The notes under the pieces were generated by a model. It did not search any database. It was not told the origin of the DNA and was given only the letters and a program-made list of their open reading frames with translations. 64,000 bases of DNA from JAHBVL01 sp963712055 (GTDB taxonomy: Bacteria > Chloroflexota > Chloroflexia > Thermomicrobiales > UBA6265). The position numbers were made by a program, and so were the translations under genes. Within the stretch, counting starts at the first letter, position 1. Every line of letters begins with the position of its first letter. The DNA is taken from positions 124,001 through 188,000 of the forward strand of contig CAVQGN010000004.1 in assembly GCA_963712055.1 (NCBI GenBank), read 5' to 3'. Positions 26,032 to 34,022 of this stretch are shown in pieces.

Positions 26032-26848
26032 CAGCACTCCGTGTCTGGCTGGCGGCGACCGGGTCATGGCCGAGAACCATGGTGACGATAGCGTCCACGG
26101 GATCGCACCCGTGGAGGGGATCGAAATCACGGAACGCCGGGACGGGATCGACGTCCCAGACCACGTATCCGCTCTCGGTCCTGAGGATCGAGACACCGCA
26201 CATCGACGCGCCAATTGCGGACGCCGCTGCGATCGCGAGCGTCTCAGTGTCTTCGAGATGCGTTCGTTCCTCGTTCTTGCCAGTGGCAACCACTTGCCCA
26301 TCGACCACGATCAGGCGATGGAAATGGACGCCAGCAGCATGACCTTGTTGCACGATCATGACCCGCTCTCCCATATGACCGAGCGTTTCGCGATGCTCCA
26401 GGAGGGCTTCGCCGATGTCTTTGTCGAGGGCTGGCAGAGCTGCGCTGCCAGGTGCGGTTGGCAGCAATGTGCTTGGAAAACCGAGCGCGTCGAGCGCTGC
26501 CAGACCGGCTGTTTCGGTGGCTAGCAGCGCCGTCAATGGTCTCGGCAAACCGTGATCGTGCAAAACCGTCGCAATGTCGATCCTGGTCCCGGTTGAGCCA
26601 AGTCCCGCGTTGAAGATGCGTCGACCAGATCGGGATATCGACGGCGTCAGCATCGAAACGGCGACTCGCCCCGTGCAGCGATCGATGATCCAGTCGACCT
26701 GTTCCATGGTCTGCTGACCACCGATCAGATAGGGCATATCGAGCGGGTTCATTTGCACAGCGCGGTGGCCGGCAGCTTCGAAGCCGGCAGCCAGCGCTTT
26801 TTCTTCGATTCGCATTCGAGTGCAAAGAATTCCAACTGTGCCCAACAC
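26012..26848 (-). CDS. Third, divergent LysX/ArgX/RimK-like protein
   Basis: A 278-residue protein whose N-terminus GTVGILCTRMRIEEKALAAGF aligns by eye with the two LysX-type ligases next to it, as do RIDIATVLHDHGLPRPLTALLA and EALLEHRETLGHMGERVMIVQQG. Key ATP-grasp segments are altered: the KPxxGSWGRLL loop is APGSAALPALD, and the metal-binding EVNxxxEF is WDVDPVPAFRD. It is either a ligase with a changed active site or an inactive partner. The start is a GTG at 26848 or the TTG just after it, 2-5 bases from GGAGGT. It lies between lysW and lysK. Confidence 0.75.
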   Translation of the reverse strand: MLGTVGILCTRMRIEEKALAAGFEAAGHRAVQMNPLDMPYLIGGQQTMEQVDWIIDRCTGRVAVSMLTPSISRSGRRIFNAGLGSTGTRIDIATVLHDHGLPRPLTALLATETAGLAALDALGFPSTLLPTAPGSAALPALDKDIGEALLEHRETLGHMGERVMIVQQGHAAGVHFHRLIVVDGQVVATGKNEERTHLEDTETLAIAAASAIGASMCGVSILRTESGYVVWDVDPVPAFRDFDPLHGCDPVDAIVTMVLGHDPVAASQTRSADVILSV

Positions 26849-26883
26849 GCACCTCCGCGCAGTTTCAGGTCTCGAAAGGTGAA

Positions 26884-27057
26884 CTACTCGCCCCAGTCTT
26901 CGCCTTCTTCAGGCGCGAGGCCAACCGTCACTGGTCCGACCCCGAGAACCTCCAGTTCGACGCTGCATTCCGGGCAAACGATGATCTCGCCGACTTCAAC
27001 CGTGCCGCTATCGAATCCTGCGCCGCATTCGGGGCATTCGATCGTTGAAGAACTCAT
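26884..27057 (-). CDS. lysW: LysW/ArgW amino-group carrier protein
   Basis: A 57-residue acidic carrier protein, too short for ordinary gene calling. It holds two CPEC zinc-knuckle pairs (Cys8/Cys11 and Cys28/Cys31) and ends in the diagnostic EDWGE, whose final glutamate receives aminoadipate or glutamate through its gamma-carboxyl. All later intermediates of lysine and arginine synthesis stay tethered here until LysK releases them. It lies between argF and the divergent third ligase. Only one LysW is present although two pathway branches appear, so it is probably shared. Confidence 0.95.
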   Translation of the reverse strand: MSSSTIECPECGAGFDSGTVEVGEIIVCPECSVELEVLGVGPVTVGLAPEEGEDWGE

Positions 27058-27149
27058 GTTTCCGTTTCTCCTCCCAACAAGGGTTGAACATCACTGGCGA
27101 TCCGGGACCACCCCGGGCCGCAATCAGGACCAAAAGAGTGAATCGCTGC

Positions 27150-28232
27150 TCAGCAGAGCATTTGCAGCAAGAGCGCTTTGTGCGCATGAAGGCGGTTTTC
27201 CGCCTGCTCGAAAACGATCGACTGGGGGCCATCGGCCACAGCCTGCTCGACTTCTTCGTCGCGATGCATTGGCAGGCAGTGCATGAACACCGCCGTAGGT
27301 TTGGCCATTGCCATCGTTGTCCGGGTGACCTTGTATGGCGCCAGCGCAACCGCACGCGCGGCGCTGTCGGACTGACCCATGCTGACGTGGACATCGGTGT
27401 AGATCGCATCGGCGTCAGTTGCTGCTGCTTCGACATCGTGAGTCACCTGGACGGTGGCGCCGCTGGCGGCAGCCAGCCAGGTCGCCTGAGTGAAGATCTC
27501 GTCATCGGGGCCGTATCCAGGAGGGCAGGCGATGGTCAGACTGACTCCGGTGGCGGCGCAATCGAGCATCAGGGAAGCGGCGGTGTTGTTGCTATCGCCA
27601 AGGTAAGCGACTTTGAGACCCTTCAAGCGACCGTAATGCTCCTGAAGGGTAAGCAGGTCGGCTAGCGCCTGGGTGGGATGATTCCGATTGGAGAGCCCGT
27701 TGATTACCGGTACGCGGGCATTGGCGGCGAGTTCCTCGACGTCTTCATGCCGCGCGACCCGGGCCACAATCGCGTCGACATAACTCCCGATGATACGAGC
27801 CGTGTCTGCGGTCGTTTCGCCGCGAGAAAGCTGCAAATCGTTGACGCCCAGAAAGATCGCGGTGCCACCAAGCTGAGCCATACCCGCTTCGAATGACACC
27901 CGAGTGCGGGTGCTTGGATGCTGAAAGATCATGCCGAGGGTCTTGCCGGGGAGATAGGTGTGGGGTTCGCCCCGTTTCTGCATCCGTTTCAACCGCGAAG
28001 CGGTGTCGAGCAGGTCGAGAATCTCCTCTGGCGCGAGATCGATGTCCTCGACCAGGCTCCGCCCTCGCAAACGCGTGCTGACGGATAGGGTCCGCAATGA
28101 GGCCGCGGAACCACCGCCGAGGGAGAGCGTTTGCAGATCGTCAGCGCGATCGACCGCGCGCAGATCACGCACGGCTGCGGCTGCGTCGGGGTTATCGGAT
28201 TGGGTTCGGGACAAATAGACTGGATCCGGCAT
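27150..28232 (-). CDS. argF: Ornithine carbamoyltransferase
   Basis: Forms citrulline from ornithine and carbamoyl phosphate in arginine synthesis. Carbamoyl-phosphate binding is marked by HPSTRTR, with HPTQALADLL further on. The ornithine site shows a GLSNRNHPT stretch, and the catalytic HCLP motif is present as FMHCLPMHR. The ATG at 28232 follows GGAAGGG by six bases and gives 360 residues, about 50 more than usual, with an N-terminal extension lacking a known domain. It heads the arginine operon behind a T-box, and its ribosome site is complementary to part of that leader. Confidence 0.93.
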   Translation of the reverse strand: MPDPVYLSRTQSDNPDAAAAVRDLRAVDRADDLQTLSLGGGSAASLRTLSVSTRLRGRSLVEDIDLAPEEILDLLDTASRLKRMQKRGEPHTYLPGKTLGMIFQHPSTRTRVSFEAGMAQLGGTAIFLGVNDLQLSRGETTADTARIIGSYVDAIVARVARHEDVEELAANARVPVINGLSNRNHPTQALADLLTLQEHYGRLKGLKVAYLGDSNNTAASLMLDCAATGVSLTIACPPGYGPDDEIFTQATWLAAASGATVQVTHDVEAAATDADAIYTDVHVSMGQSDSAARAVALAPYKVTRTTMAMAKPTAVFMHCLPMHRDEEVEQAVADGPQSIVFEQAENRLHAHKALLLQMLC

Positions 28233-28238
28233 GGTCAA

Positions 28239-28550
28239 CCCTTCCTGGCTCTCGAATCGATCGAGACGCGTCCTGTTCGAAAACCGCGTTTTCGAACGGA
28301 AGGGGCGAGATGCGTCGGCTCTCGCGGTACCACCCTTCTTGCCGGAGCCGCATGCTCCGGAATCTCTCGGCGTTTTCCTTCGTGGGCGCCACCCACCACA
28401 TCCTACTTGCGACGACGCCTGGTGCGAGTCACTTTCTTCGGATGGCCGCTCAAGGGCGCGTTCAGCGTTGAAACACCATTCCCGGGCTTCCACCATCCCC
28501 AGGTCGCTTGAGTGCTCGTGACGCTTACTGGTCCCCGTCGTCGCGGGAAT
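28239..28550 (-). promoter_or_regulatory. T-box riboswitch ahead of argF, apparent Arg specifier, translational type
   Basis: On the minus strand the T-box core GGGTGGTACCGCGAG lies at 28335-28321. Its antisequestrator can form from GAAGGG and GCGAGA pairing with TCTCGC and CCCTTC. The same CCCTTCC (28304-28298) is fully complementary to the argF ribosome site GGAAGGG (28245-28239), so with charged tRNA it would hide the start. No T run follows. Stem I opens GGGGACCAGTAAGCG and closes ACGCTGAA-CGC-G-CCC, matching the canonical AGTA/GAA loop with specifier CGC (Arg) at 28460-28458. The distal GGTGGAAG motif is also present. Confidence 0.92.
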
Positions 28551-28820
28551 CGAGACCGTCGAGGCCTCGTGAGAAAAAACGTTTCGTCTGCTTGGCGGGT
28601 TAGCGCGGCGACCGGATACCCACAAGGTGGATCGGTCGCCTGAGCGGAGAGCGGGATGGACGCTCTGGTGTGATGCTGGTGTTCATCGCGTAGATCCCTG
28701 ACCCACTTCCTTGCACAACCGCTTCATGCAAGTTGCAGCCTTTCGGTGCAAGCGCTTAGCATACTGCCTCGCCCGTAAATCTGTCTATGCTCCATTTTCC
28801 GGGCGGCGCGAATATCGTCC

Positions 28821-29249
28821 TCAATCTGGCAGGAATCCGAGTTGCTGCATCTGGGAGAACCGATCTGGAACACCCCAATGCTCCACCATTTGCCCGTTCT
28901 CAAAGCGGCACTGATCGAAGATATCGATCTCGATTGTGTTGCCGGTCGCGGGACGGCCTGCGAACGATCCGGTATTCGTTCCTCGGCCCTTCATTCGCGC
29001 CCAGACCGTATCCCCATTTGCGGTGATGTCCTCGATGGTCAAGATCAGATCCGGGAAAGCGGTGCGTAGGAACGTGATGGCGCCTTTGAGACCGTTTGGA
29101 CCAGATCCGAGACCGGGTTGATGCTCGATCTGGTCCGGCGAAACGATTTCGTCGATCGCCGCGAACTCGCCCTGGTTGAAACCCTCGTCGATGAGGCGTC
29201 GAAAGAGCGCGATATTCTGGTGTTTGGCTGATTCCGCGTTCACTGACAT
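28821..29249 (-). CDS. SnoaL-like ester cyclase/NTF2-fold protein
   Basis: Small cone-shaped NTF2-fold protein of the SnoaL-like ester cyclase group, 142 residues from the ATG at 29249, which follows GGGAG. The family pattern is visible in LFRRLIDEGFNQGEFAAIDEIVSPDQIEHQPG, split here as LFRRLIDEGFNQG and SPDQIEHQPG, then FLRTAFPDLILTIED and the C-terminal GQMVEHWGVPDRFSQMQQLG. Such proteins occur widely as stand-alone genes with unknown substrates. It is transcribed toward the argF leader, but the 270-base gap suggests a separate unit. Confidence 0.8.
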   Translation of the reverse strand: MSVNAESAKHQNIALFRRLIDEGFNQGEFAAIDEIVSPDQIEHQPGLGSGPNGLKGAITFLRTAFPDLILTIEDITANGDTVWARMKGRGTNTGSFAGRPATGNTIEIDIFDQCRFENGQMVEHWGVPDRFSQMQQLGFLPD

Positions 29250-29414
29250 AGCAATACTCCCAGCTGAAGACATCGTTGAATTGCATGAAGTCGATGCACG
29301 GATTCAGCATAGGTGAACATCGCTCAACTGCGTGGAGTTTGACAAGCGGAGATGGACTATTGACAGTCGCGACATCTATCTGTAGATTGTTCATCAACAA
29401 CTGAAGAGTACTGC

Positions 29415-29517
29415 CTTATCAGGAGAGGTGGAGGGATACGGCCCTGTGAAGCCCGGCAGCCTGCGGTCAGCCATGAACGCAAGGTGCCAATTCCGGCAGA
29501 GAGATCTGCGAGATAAG
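29415..29517 (+). ncRNA. SAM-I (S-box) riboswitch
   Basis: The P1 arms CTTATC and GATAAG enclose the conserved S-box core: AGGTGGAGGGA, GGCCCTGTGAAGCCCGGCA, AAGGTGCCAATTCC and GCAGAGAGAT are all present in order. It lies just upstream of metX-metY and is followed by an intrinsic terminator, so S-adenosylmethionine would switch off methionine synthesis by transcription termination. Confidence 0.97.
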
Positions 29518-29532
29518 GGATGAGTCTTTGAT

Positions 29533-29562
29533 CGTCCCCTGGTCCGCCCAGGGGCGTTTTTT
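29533..29562 (+). terminator. Expression-platform terminator of the SAM riboswitch
   Basis: CGTCCCCTGG / CCCAGGGGCG with a TCCG-type loop, followed by TTTTTT. It lies 15 bases after the aptamer and about 95 bases before the metX start, as expected for a SAM-I attenuator. Confidence 0.9.
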
Positions 29563-29656
29563 GTACTCGGGCTCCCCCAATCCACCTCCGCCGGAACTGT
29601 TGGACCTCTAATGTGCCGTTCCCCGAGCCGCTCCAGCTCGACGGACAGCAACTACG

Positions 29657-30895
29657 ATGAAACAACGACACGACGGTTCGATCTACATCCCGGTGCAGCC
29701 GCCGGCCACGCTCGGAACCGATGGCAAAGCGAATCTGACCCTCCTGTCCCGACCGGGAGAACGAGACACAAGTGGCGAACTGCAATGGCTGCATGCGGGT
29801 CCCCTCGACCTGGAAATGGGCGGGCGTCTCGAAGAAGTCACCATTGCCTACCGGACCTGGGGTCAACTCAACGAAGCGCGTGACAACGCGGTTTTCGTGC
29901 TCCATGCATTGACCGGCGACAGCAACGCCGCTGGGCAGGGCGGCTGGTGGGGTCCGGTGATCGGACCGGGCAAACCGATCGATACTGATCGGGCGTTCGT
30001 AATTTGCGCGAATATCCTCGGCGGTTGTCAGGGGACGACCGGTCCGGCGTCGATCGATCCGTTGACCAACCGCTCCTACGGGATGCGCTTTCCGCTGATC
30101 ACGATTGGCGACATGATTTCCGCGCATCGCCTGGTTGTGGCCGCGCTCGGGATCGATAGGATCACGCTTGCGGGCGGTTCGATTGGGGGCTGTCAAGCGC
30201 TCGAATGGGCTACCCGCTATCCGGATGAAGTCGCCGCCACGATTGCGATCGGCGCGACTCCGTCGCTCGGTCCGCAGGCAATTGCCCTGCTCGAAGCAGG
30301 ACGGCGGGCGGTTATGGCTGACCCTGACTGGCGCGGCGGCGAGTACGCGGCCGAAGGGACCTTCCCCGGCGACGGGCTTGCGATCGCGCGGATGATCATG
30401 ATGGCCCAGTTTCACAGTGCCGAGAGCATGGATGCGCGCTTCGCCCGCAAGCCAGCGGCTCGACCGACCCTCTATCCCGCGTTCGGCAGCACCTTCGATG
30501 TCGAGGGCTATATCCACTATCACGGTGCCGCCCTGGTGCGGCGGTTCGATGCGAATAGTCATCTTTACCTCACTCGTGCGATGGATCATTTCGATCTCTA
30601 TCGCGACGGCGGTAAAGAACGCTGGCTAGACCAGATCAATTCGCCAATCCGTCTTGTTGGTATTCGCAGCGACTGGCTCTATCCGCCAGAACCGATCCGC
30701 CAGCTCGCCGCCGATCTGGTTGGGCTTGGCAAACCGGCCGACTATGTCGAGCTCGATTCACCCAATGGTCACGACGCGTTTCTCAAAGATTGGGATCTAA
30801 TGGATGACGCCATGCGGCCATTCATGGATCAGGTTCTACCCGCTCGTCAGCATCATCTGATCGACGCGGACGAAAGGGGGGAGCGGACCACCTAA
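29657..30895 (+). CDS. metX: Homoserine O-acetyltransferase
   Basis: Alpha/beta-hydrolase-fold enzyme that activates homoserine with acetyl-CoA for direct sulfhydrylation. The nucleophile serine is in TLAGGSIGGCQALEWA, the family segment NPFxxxGxW region is replaced by AGQGGWWGPVIGPGK, and the C-terminal histidine lies in NGHDAFLKD. It is 412 residues with an N-terminal extension of about 35 residues before SGELQWLHAGPL. It follows a SAM-I riboswitch and precedes metY by 52 bases, so both are under SAM control. A homoserine succinyltransferase activity cannot be excluded because members of this fold vary. Confidence 0.93.
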   Translation: MKQRHDGSIYIPVQPPATLGTDGKANLTLLSRPGERDTSGELQWLHAGPLDLEMGGRLEEVTIAYRTWGQLNEARDNAVFVLHALTGDSNAAGQGGWWGPVIGPGKPIDTDRAFVICANILGGCQGTTGPASIDPLTNRSYGMRFPLITIGDMISAHRLVVAALGIDRITLAGGSIGGCQALEWATRYPDEVAATIAIGATPSLGPQAIALLEAGRRAVMADPDWRGGEYAAEGTFPGDGLAIARMIMMAQFHSAESMDARFARKPAARPTLYPAFGSTFDVEGYIHYHGAALVRRFDANSHLYLTRAMDHFDLYRDGGKERWLDQINSPIRLVGIRSDWLYPPEPIRQLAADLVGLGKPADYVELDSPNGHDAFLKDWDLMDDAMRPFMDQVLPARQHHLIDADERGERTT

Positions 30896-30947
30896 CGTCG
30901 AAACCCCGTCAGAAATCTATCTCTCGTATCGGGAAAGGAACCTATCA

Positions 30948-32249
30948 ATGAGCGAACGACCTCTCGGATTCGAAACCCAGGCGTTGCACGCGGGGCAGGA
31001 GGTTGATCCCTCCACCAAATCGCGCGCGGTGCCGATTTACATGACCTCGTCGTACCTGTTCGACGATCCAGACCATGCCGCCAGACTCTTTGCGCTGCAG
31101 GAGTTCGGCAATATCTATACCCGTTTGATGAATCCGACCACGGATGTCTTCGAAAAGCGGATAGCCGCCCTCGAAGGCGGTGCCGCCGCGCTGGCGTTCG
31201 CATCGGGACAGGCGGCAGAAACCGCCGCGATCCAGAACATCGCCAATGCCGGTGATGAAATCGTGTCGACCACCAGTCTCTATGGCGGGACCTACAACCT
31301 CTTCAATTACACCCTGCCGAAGATGGGGGTCAAGGTCATTTTCGCCGAGCCGAATCCAGCGGCGATCAAAGCGGCCATCACTGACAAAACGAAAGCGATC
31401 TACTCGGAGACAATTGGGAATCCAGGGCTGATCACGCTCGATATCGAAGCCGTAGCCGAAGTCGCGCATGCTGCTGGTATCCCCCTGATCATCGACAACA
31501 CGATGCCTTCGCCATATCTCGTCCGCCCAATCGAGCATGGCGCTGATATCGTTGTTCATTCCGCGACCAAATTTATCGGTGGACATGGCACCGCGATCGG
31601 TGGCGTGCTCGTTGACGGCGGCAAGTTCGACTGGGGCGCATCTGGCAAGTTCCCTGATTTCACCAATCCCGATCCTTCCTATCATGGTCTCGTCTATAAC
31701 GACGTGTTCAGCCCGGCGAACTTTGGCGCCAACATCGCCTACATCATCAAAGCACGCACCCATTTGCTGCGTGACACCGGCGCCTGCCTGAGTCCCTTCA
31801 ACGCCTGGATGTTCATCCAGGGACTCGAAAGCCTGGCGTTGCGGATGGAACGTCAGAGTCAGAACGCGATGGCAGTCTCCCGCTTCCTGACCGAGCATCC
31901 GAAAGTGTCGTGGGTGAATTATCCGGGTCTCCCCGGCCACGAAGCCTACAAAACAGCGAGCAAATACCATCGCCAGGGCCTTTTCGGCGCGATCATCGGT
32001 TTTGGGATCCGAGGAGGCGAGGAAGCAGGACGCAAACTGATCGAGAACGTCCAGCTCTTTTCGCATGTTGCCAACATCGGCGACTCGAAATCACTGATCA
32101 TCCATCCCGCTTCGACGACGCATTCTCAGTTGACCGTCGACGAGCAGGCGTCGACCGGTGTGACACCCGACTACATCAGGTTGTCGATTGGTTATGAAAC
32201 GGTTTCGGACATTATTGCTGATCTTGATCAGGCGTTGGCTCAATCCTGA
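30948..32249 (+). CDS. metY: O-acetylhomoserine sulfhydrylase
   Basis: PLP enzyme that makes homocysteine from O-acetylhomoserine and sulfide. At 433 residues it has the length of MetY rather than MetB. The PLP lysine is in VHSATKFIGGHGTAIGG, the cofactor aspartate in LIIDNTMPSPYL, and GNIYTRLMNPTTDVFE forms the substrate entrance. The long insertion ending YHGLVYNDVF and the terminal TPDYIRLSIGYETVSDI are typical. It is co-transcribed with metX. Confidence 0.95.
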   Translation: MSERPLGFETQALHAGQEVDPSTKSRAVPIYMTSSYLFDDPDHAARLFALQEFGNIYTRLMNPTTDVFEKRIAALEGGAAALAFASGQAAETAAIQNIANAGDEIVSTTSLYGGTYNLFNYTLPKMGVKVIFAEPNPAAIKAAITDKTKAIYSETIGNPGLITLDIEAVAEVAHAAGIPLIIDNTMPSPYLVRPIEHGADIVVHSATKFIGGHGTAIGGVLVDGGKFDWGASGKFPDFTNPDPSYHGLVYNDVFSPANFGANIAYIIKARTHLLRDTGACLSPFNAWMFIQGLESLALRMERQSQNAMAVSRFLTEHPKVSWVNYPGLPGHEAYKTASKYHRQGLFGAIIGFGIRGGEEAGRKLIENVQLFSHVANIGDSKSLIIHPASTTHSQLTVDEQASTGVTPDYIRLSIGYETVSDIIADLDQALAQS

Positions 32250-32276
32250 AGGGAGCGCAAAAGCGAAGCAACGTAC

Positions 32277-32301
32277 AAAAGGAGGGCCACTCGGCCCTCC
32301 T
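32277..32301 (+). terminator. Terminator after metY
   Basis: AGGAGGGCC / GGCCCTCCT with an ACTC loop lies about 30 bases after the metY stop. The T run is poor on the plus strand (TGCTTC), but the A-rich left flank (ACAAAA) gives T on the minus strand, so it may also end the convergent small gene. Confidence 0.6.
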
Positions 32302-32331
32302 GCTTCGTCTCCAGGTGCTGACTGATGTAGA

Positions 32332-32643
32332 TCAGGAGAGTGCCTCGACAACAGCGTTGCGCTCAACGAGTTCGAGGAACTCCTCGCGAAACCAGTGAGC
32401 CTGCCAGGGCAACCCAGCGCGACTGTTGTCGTGAGTGCGGAAATCAACCAGATAGAGTGGAATCGTGTGCGGTCCTTCCGGGTTCACTTCGGTGACGGTG
32501 CCGATGGCGCCATCGAACTTGGCTTCCTGGGAGGTCGTGTAGAGCACACTGATGCCCCAGACTCCGCGTCGATTATGACCGCGTGGCATTTCGACCCGGA
32601 CCGTGTCCCCAACATAGAATCGCGATTCAAACGACACGTCCAA
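32332..32643 (-). CDS. Small SH3-barrel-like protein, nitrile hydratase beta-subunit-like
   Basis: A 103-residue soluble protein. The pattern RFYVGDTVRVEMPRGHNRRG ... GAIGTVTEVN ... IPLYLVDFRTHD resembles the SH3-like barrel of nitrile hydratase beta subunits and related small proteins. The partner alpha-subunit motif is absent nearby, so an enzyme role is unlikely. A ribosome site (GGAGAT) precedes the ATG. It converges with metY across the terminator. Function is unknown. Confidence 0.6.
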   Translation of the reverse strand: MDVSFESRFYVGDTVRVEMPRGHNRRGVWGISVLYTTSQEAKFDGAIGTVTEVNPEGPHTIPLYLVDFRTHDNSRAGLPWQAHWFREEFLELVERNAVVEALS

Positions 32644-32764
32644 TCTCCTCCAGGCCTTCGCTCTGCGACATTCGCGCGAATCGTCGCTGACAAGCCGAGT
32701 ATACCGAAGAACGACCTGCGAGGAGCGGTCTCAGAATGATCGTGGGGACAGGGTAGGGATGGTG

Positions 32765-33085
32765 TCAGTCGCCGATTCCGGCCGCCCGCACATGGGCAGG
32801 CACGAAGATGTTCACAGCCCGTCGTTCACTTGATGCGGAGCGCTGGCGTCCAATCACGATTGGAGCGGATCTTTGGACCACCGGTGCTGATTCAATCTTT
32901 GCGGCTTGCCTGGCCAGTGCACGCTGCTCGTATAGCCCGAGCAGACCAAGATCTGGAGGGAGGTGGTGGGTCTGCAAGTCAACAGTCGTTCCGGTTTCAT
33001 TGCTGGGGGGCATAGACATGGGGCAGTTTCCAACTCGAGATCGGCGGGACGCTCGGTTTTCGCTTGCGTTCGTACGCATTGGCAA
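32765..33085 (-). CDS. Hypothetical small protein, uncertain
   Basis: An open frame of 106 residues without a recognised family. It is Arg-, Ala- and Ser-rich with a stretch HHLPPDLGLLGLYEQRALARQA and a C-terminal SERRAVNIFVPAHVRAAGIGD that looks protein-like. A plus-strand frame of similar length overlaps it and is even less convincing. A later start at the MSMPPSNETG methionine is possible. No good ribosome site is seen for either start. Confidence 0.35.
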   Translation of the reverse strand: MPMRTNASENRASRRSRVGNCPMSMPPSNETGTTVDLQTHHLPPDLGLLGLYEQRALARQAAKIESAPVVQRSAPIVIGRQRSASSERRAVNIFVPAHVRAAGIGD

Positions 33086-33242
33086 GCATAGCAGGTGACG
33101 TTATGTCCTTCAAATTCGGATTTGCCTCAAAGACACTGCCATGAATCGAGTTTGACGCGATTCCAGCCCACTTCTATCATCGGCAACTAGCGCCAGCGCT
33201 CTCGTTGTGAACCGAAGCTGGACAGATCGAAAAGGGTTCATC

Positions 33243-34022
33243 GTGCCCGCCACCACTACACGTCTGCTCTGCCTCGAAGACGCCTCCCTAGAAACGTGCG
33301 ACGCCATCGTTATCGGATCAGATCCAGGCTGGCCTGGATCCATACTCGATCAGACCATCTTCTATCCGGGTGGTGGTGGGCAGCCAGCCGACACAGGGGT
33401 AATCGAGCGGCCTCAGGATGGACGATCATGGCGGATCGGCGGAGTCAAACGGCTCGACGGACAGGTTATTCACCTCATCGAAGCTACGGATAGTGACCTT
33501 CCTGTCGTTGGCGACAGGGTTCGCGTTGTCGTCGATTGGGATCGTCGTTACCGGCTCATGCGCACCCACACGGCGCTCCACGTGCTCTGTGGTGTTGTTT
33601 ACCGCGACTTCGGAGCCCAGGTGACGGGCGGCAACATGGACGTCGACAAGGCGCGGATGGATTTCGAGCTCGAGGACTTCACGCCTGAACTGGCAAACCT
33701 GATCGAAGAACGGACTAACACCGAGATTGCAACAGCGCGGGAAGTACGGGTTGCGACACTGCCACGTGAAGAGGCCTTTCAGATCCCGGATCTGATCCGA
33801 ACGAAAATCAACCTCCTGCCACCAGGTATCGAGATCGTCCGCATCGTCGAAATCGTCGGTCTTGATCTTCAGGCCGATGGTGGCACCCACGTCCAGAATA
33901 CGCGCGAAGTCGGCGGTATCCGGGTGATCGGCACGCGCTCAAAGGGGCGGATCAACAAGCGCCTCGAAATCGAATTGATCGATCCTGTACCGTATTCAAG
34001 CCAGGAGCTATCGCGGTCATGA
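33243..34022 (+). CDS. Alanyl-tRNA editing protein, AlaX type
   Basis: Free-standing editing domain that removes serine or glycine from mischarged tRNA-Ala. A GTG at 33243 after AAAGGG gives 259 residues; a GTG at 33207 is less likely. The barrel opens with TIFYPGGGGQPADTG, the first zinc pair is HTALH, and the second motif reads DGGTHVQNTREVGG. The usual Cys of CGGTH is Asp here, leaving His in place. It overlaps the next gene in an ATGA junction, so the two are translationally coupled. Confidence 0.88.
   Translation: MPATTTRLLCLEDASLETCDAIVIGSDPGWPGSILDQTIFYPGGGGQPADTGVIERPQDGRSWRIGGVKRLDGQVIHLIEATDSDLPVVGDRVRVVVDWDRRYRLMRTHTALHVLCGVVYRDFGAQVTGGNMDVDKARMDFELEDFTPELANLIEERTNTEIATAREVRVATLPREEAFQIPDLIRTKINLLPPGIEIVRIVEIVGLDLQADGGTHVQNTREVGGIRVIGTRSKGRINKRLEIELIDPVPYSSQELSRS

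Noticed and set aside
29357..30589. Minus-strand open frame of 410 codons across metX and the SAM riboswitch
   Set aside because: It is antisense to an unmistakable metX and to the conserved riboswitch.
30945..32066. Minus-strand open frame of 373 codons over metY
   Set aside because: It is a shadow of metY, with no recognisable domain.
32808..33098. Plus-strand open frame of 96 codons opposite the small hypothetical gene
   Set aside because: No ribosome site, no family match, and poor composition; the minus-strand frame is slightly more convincing and is listed at low confidence.
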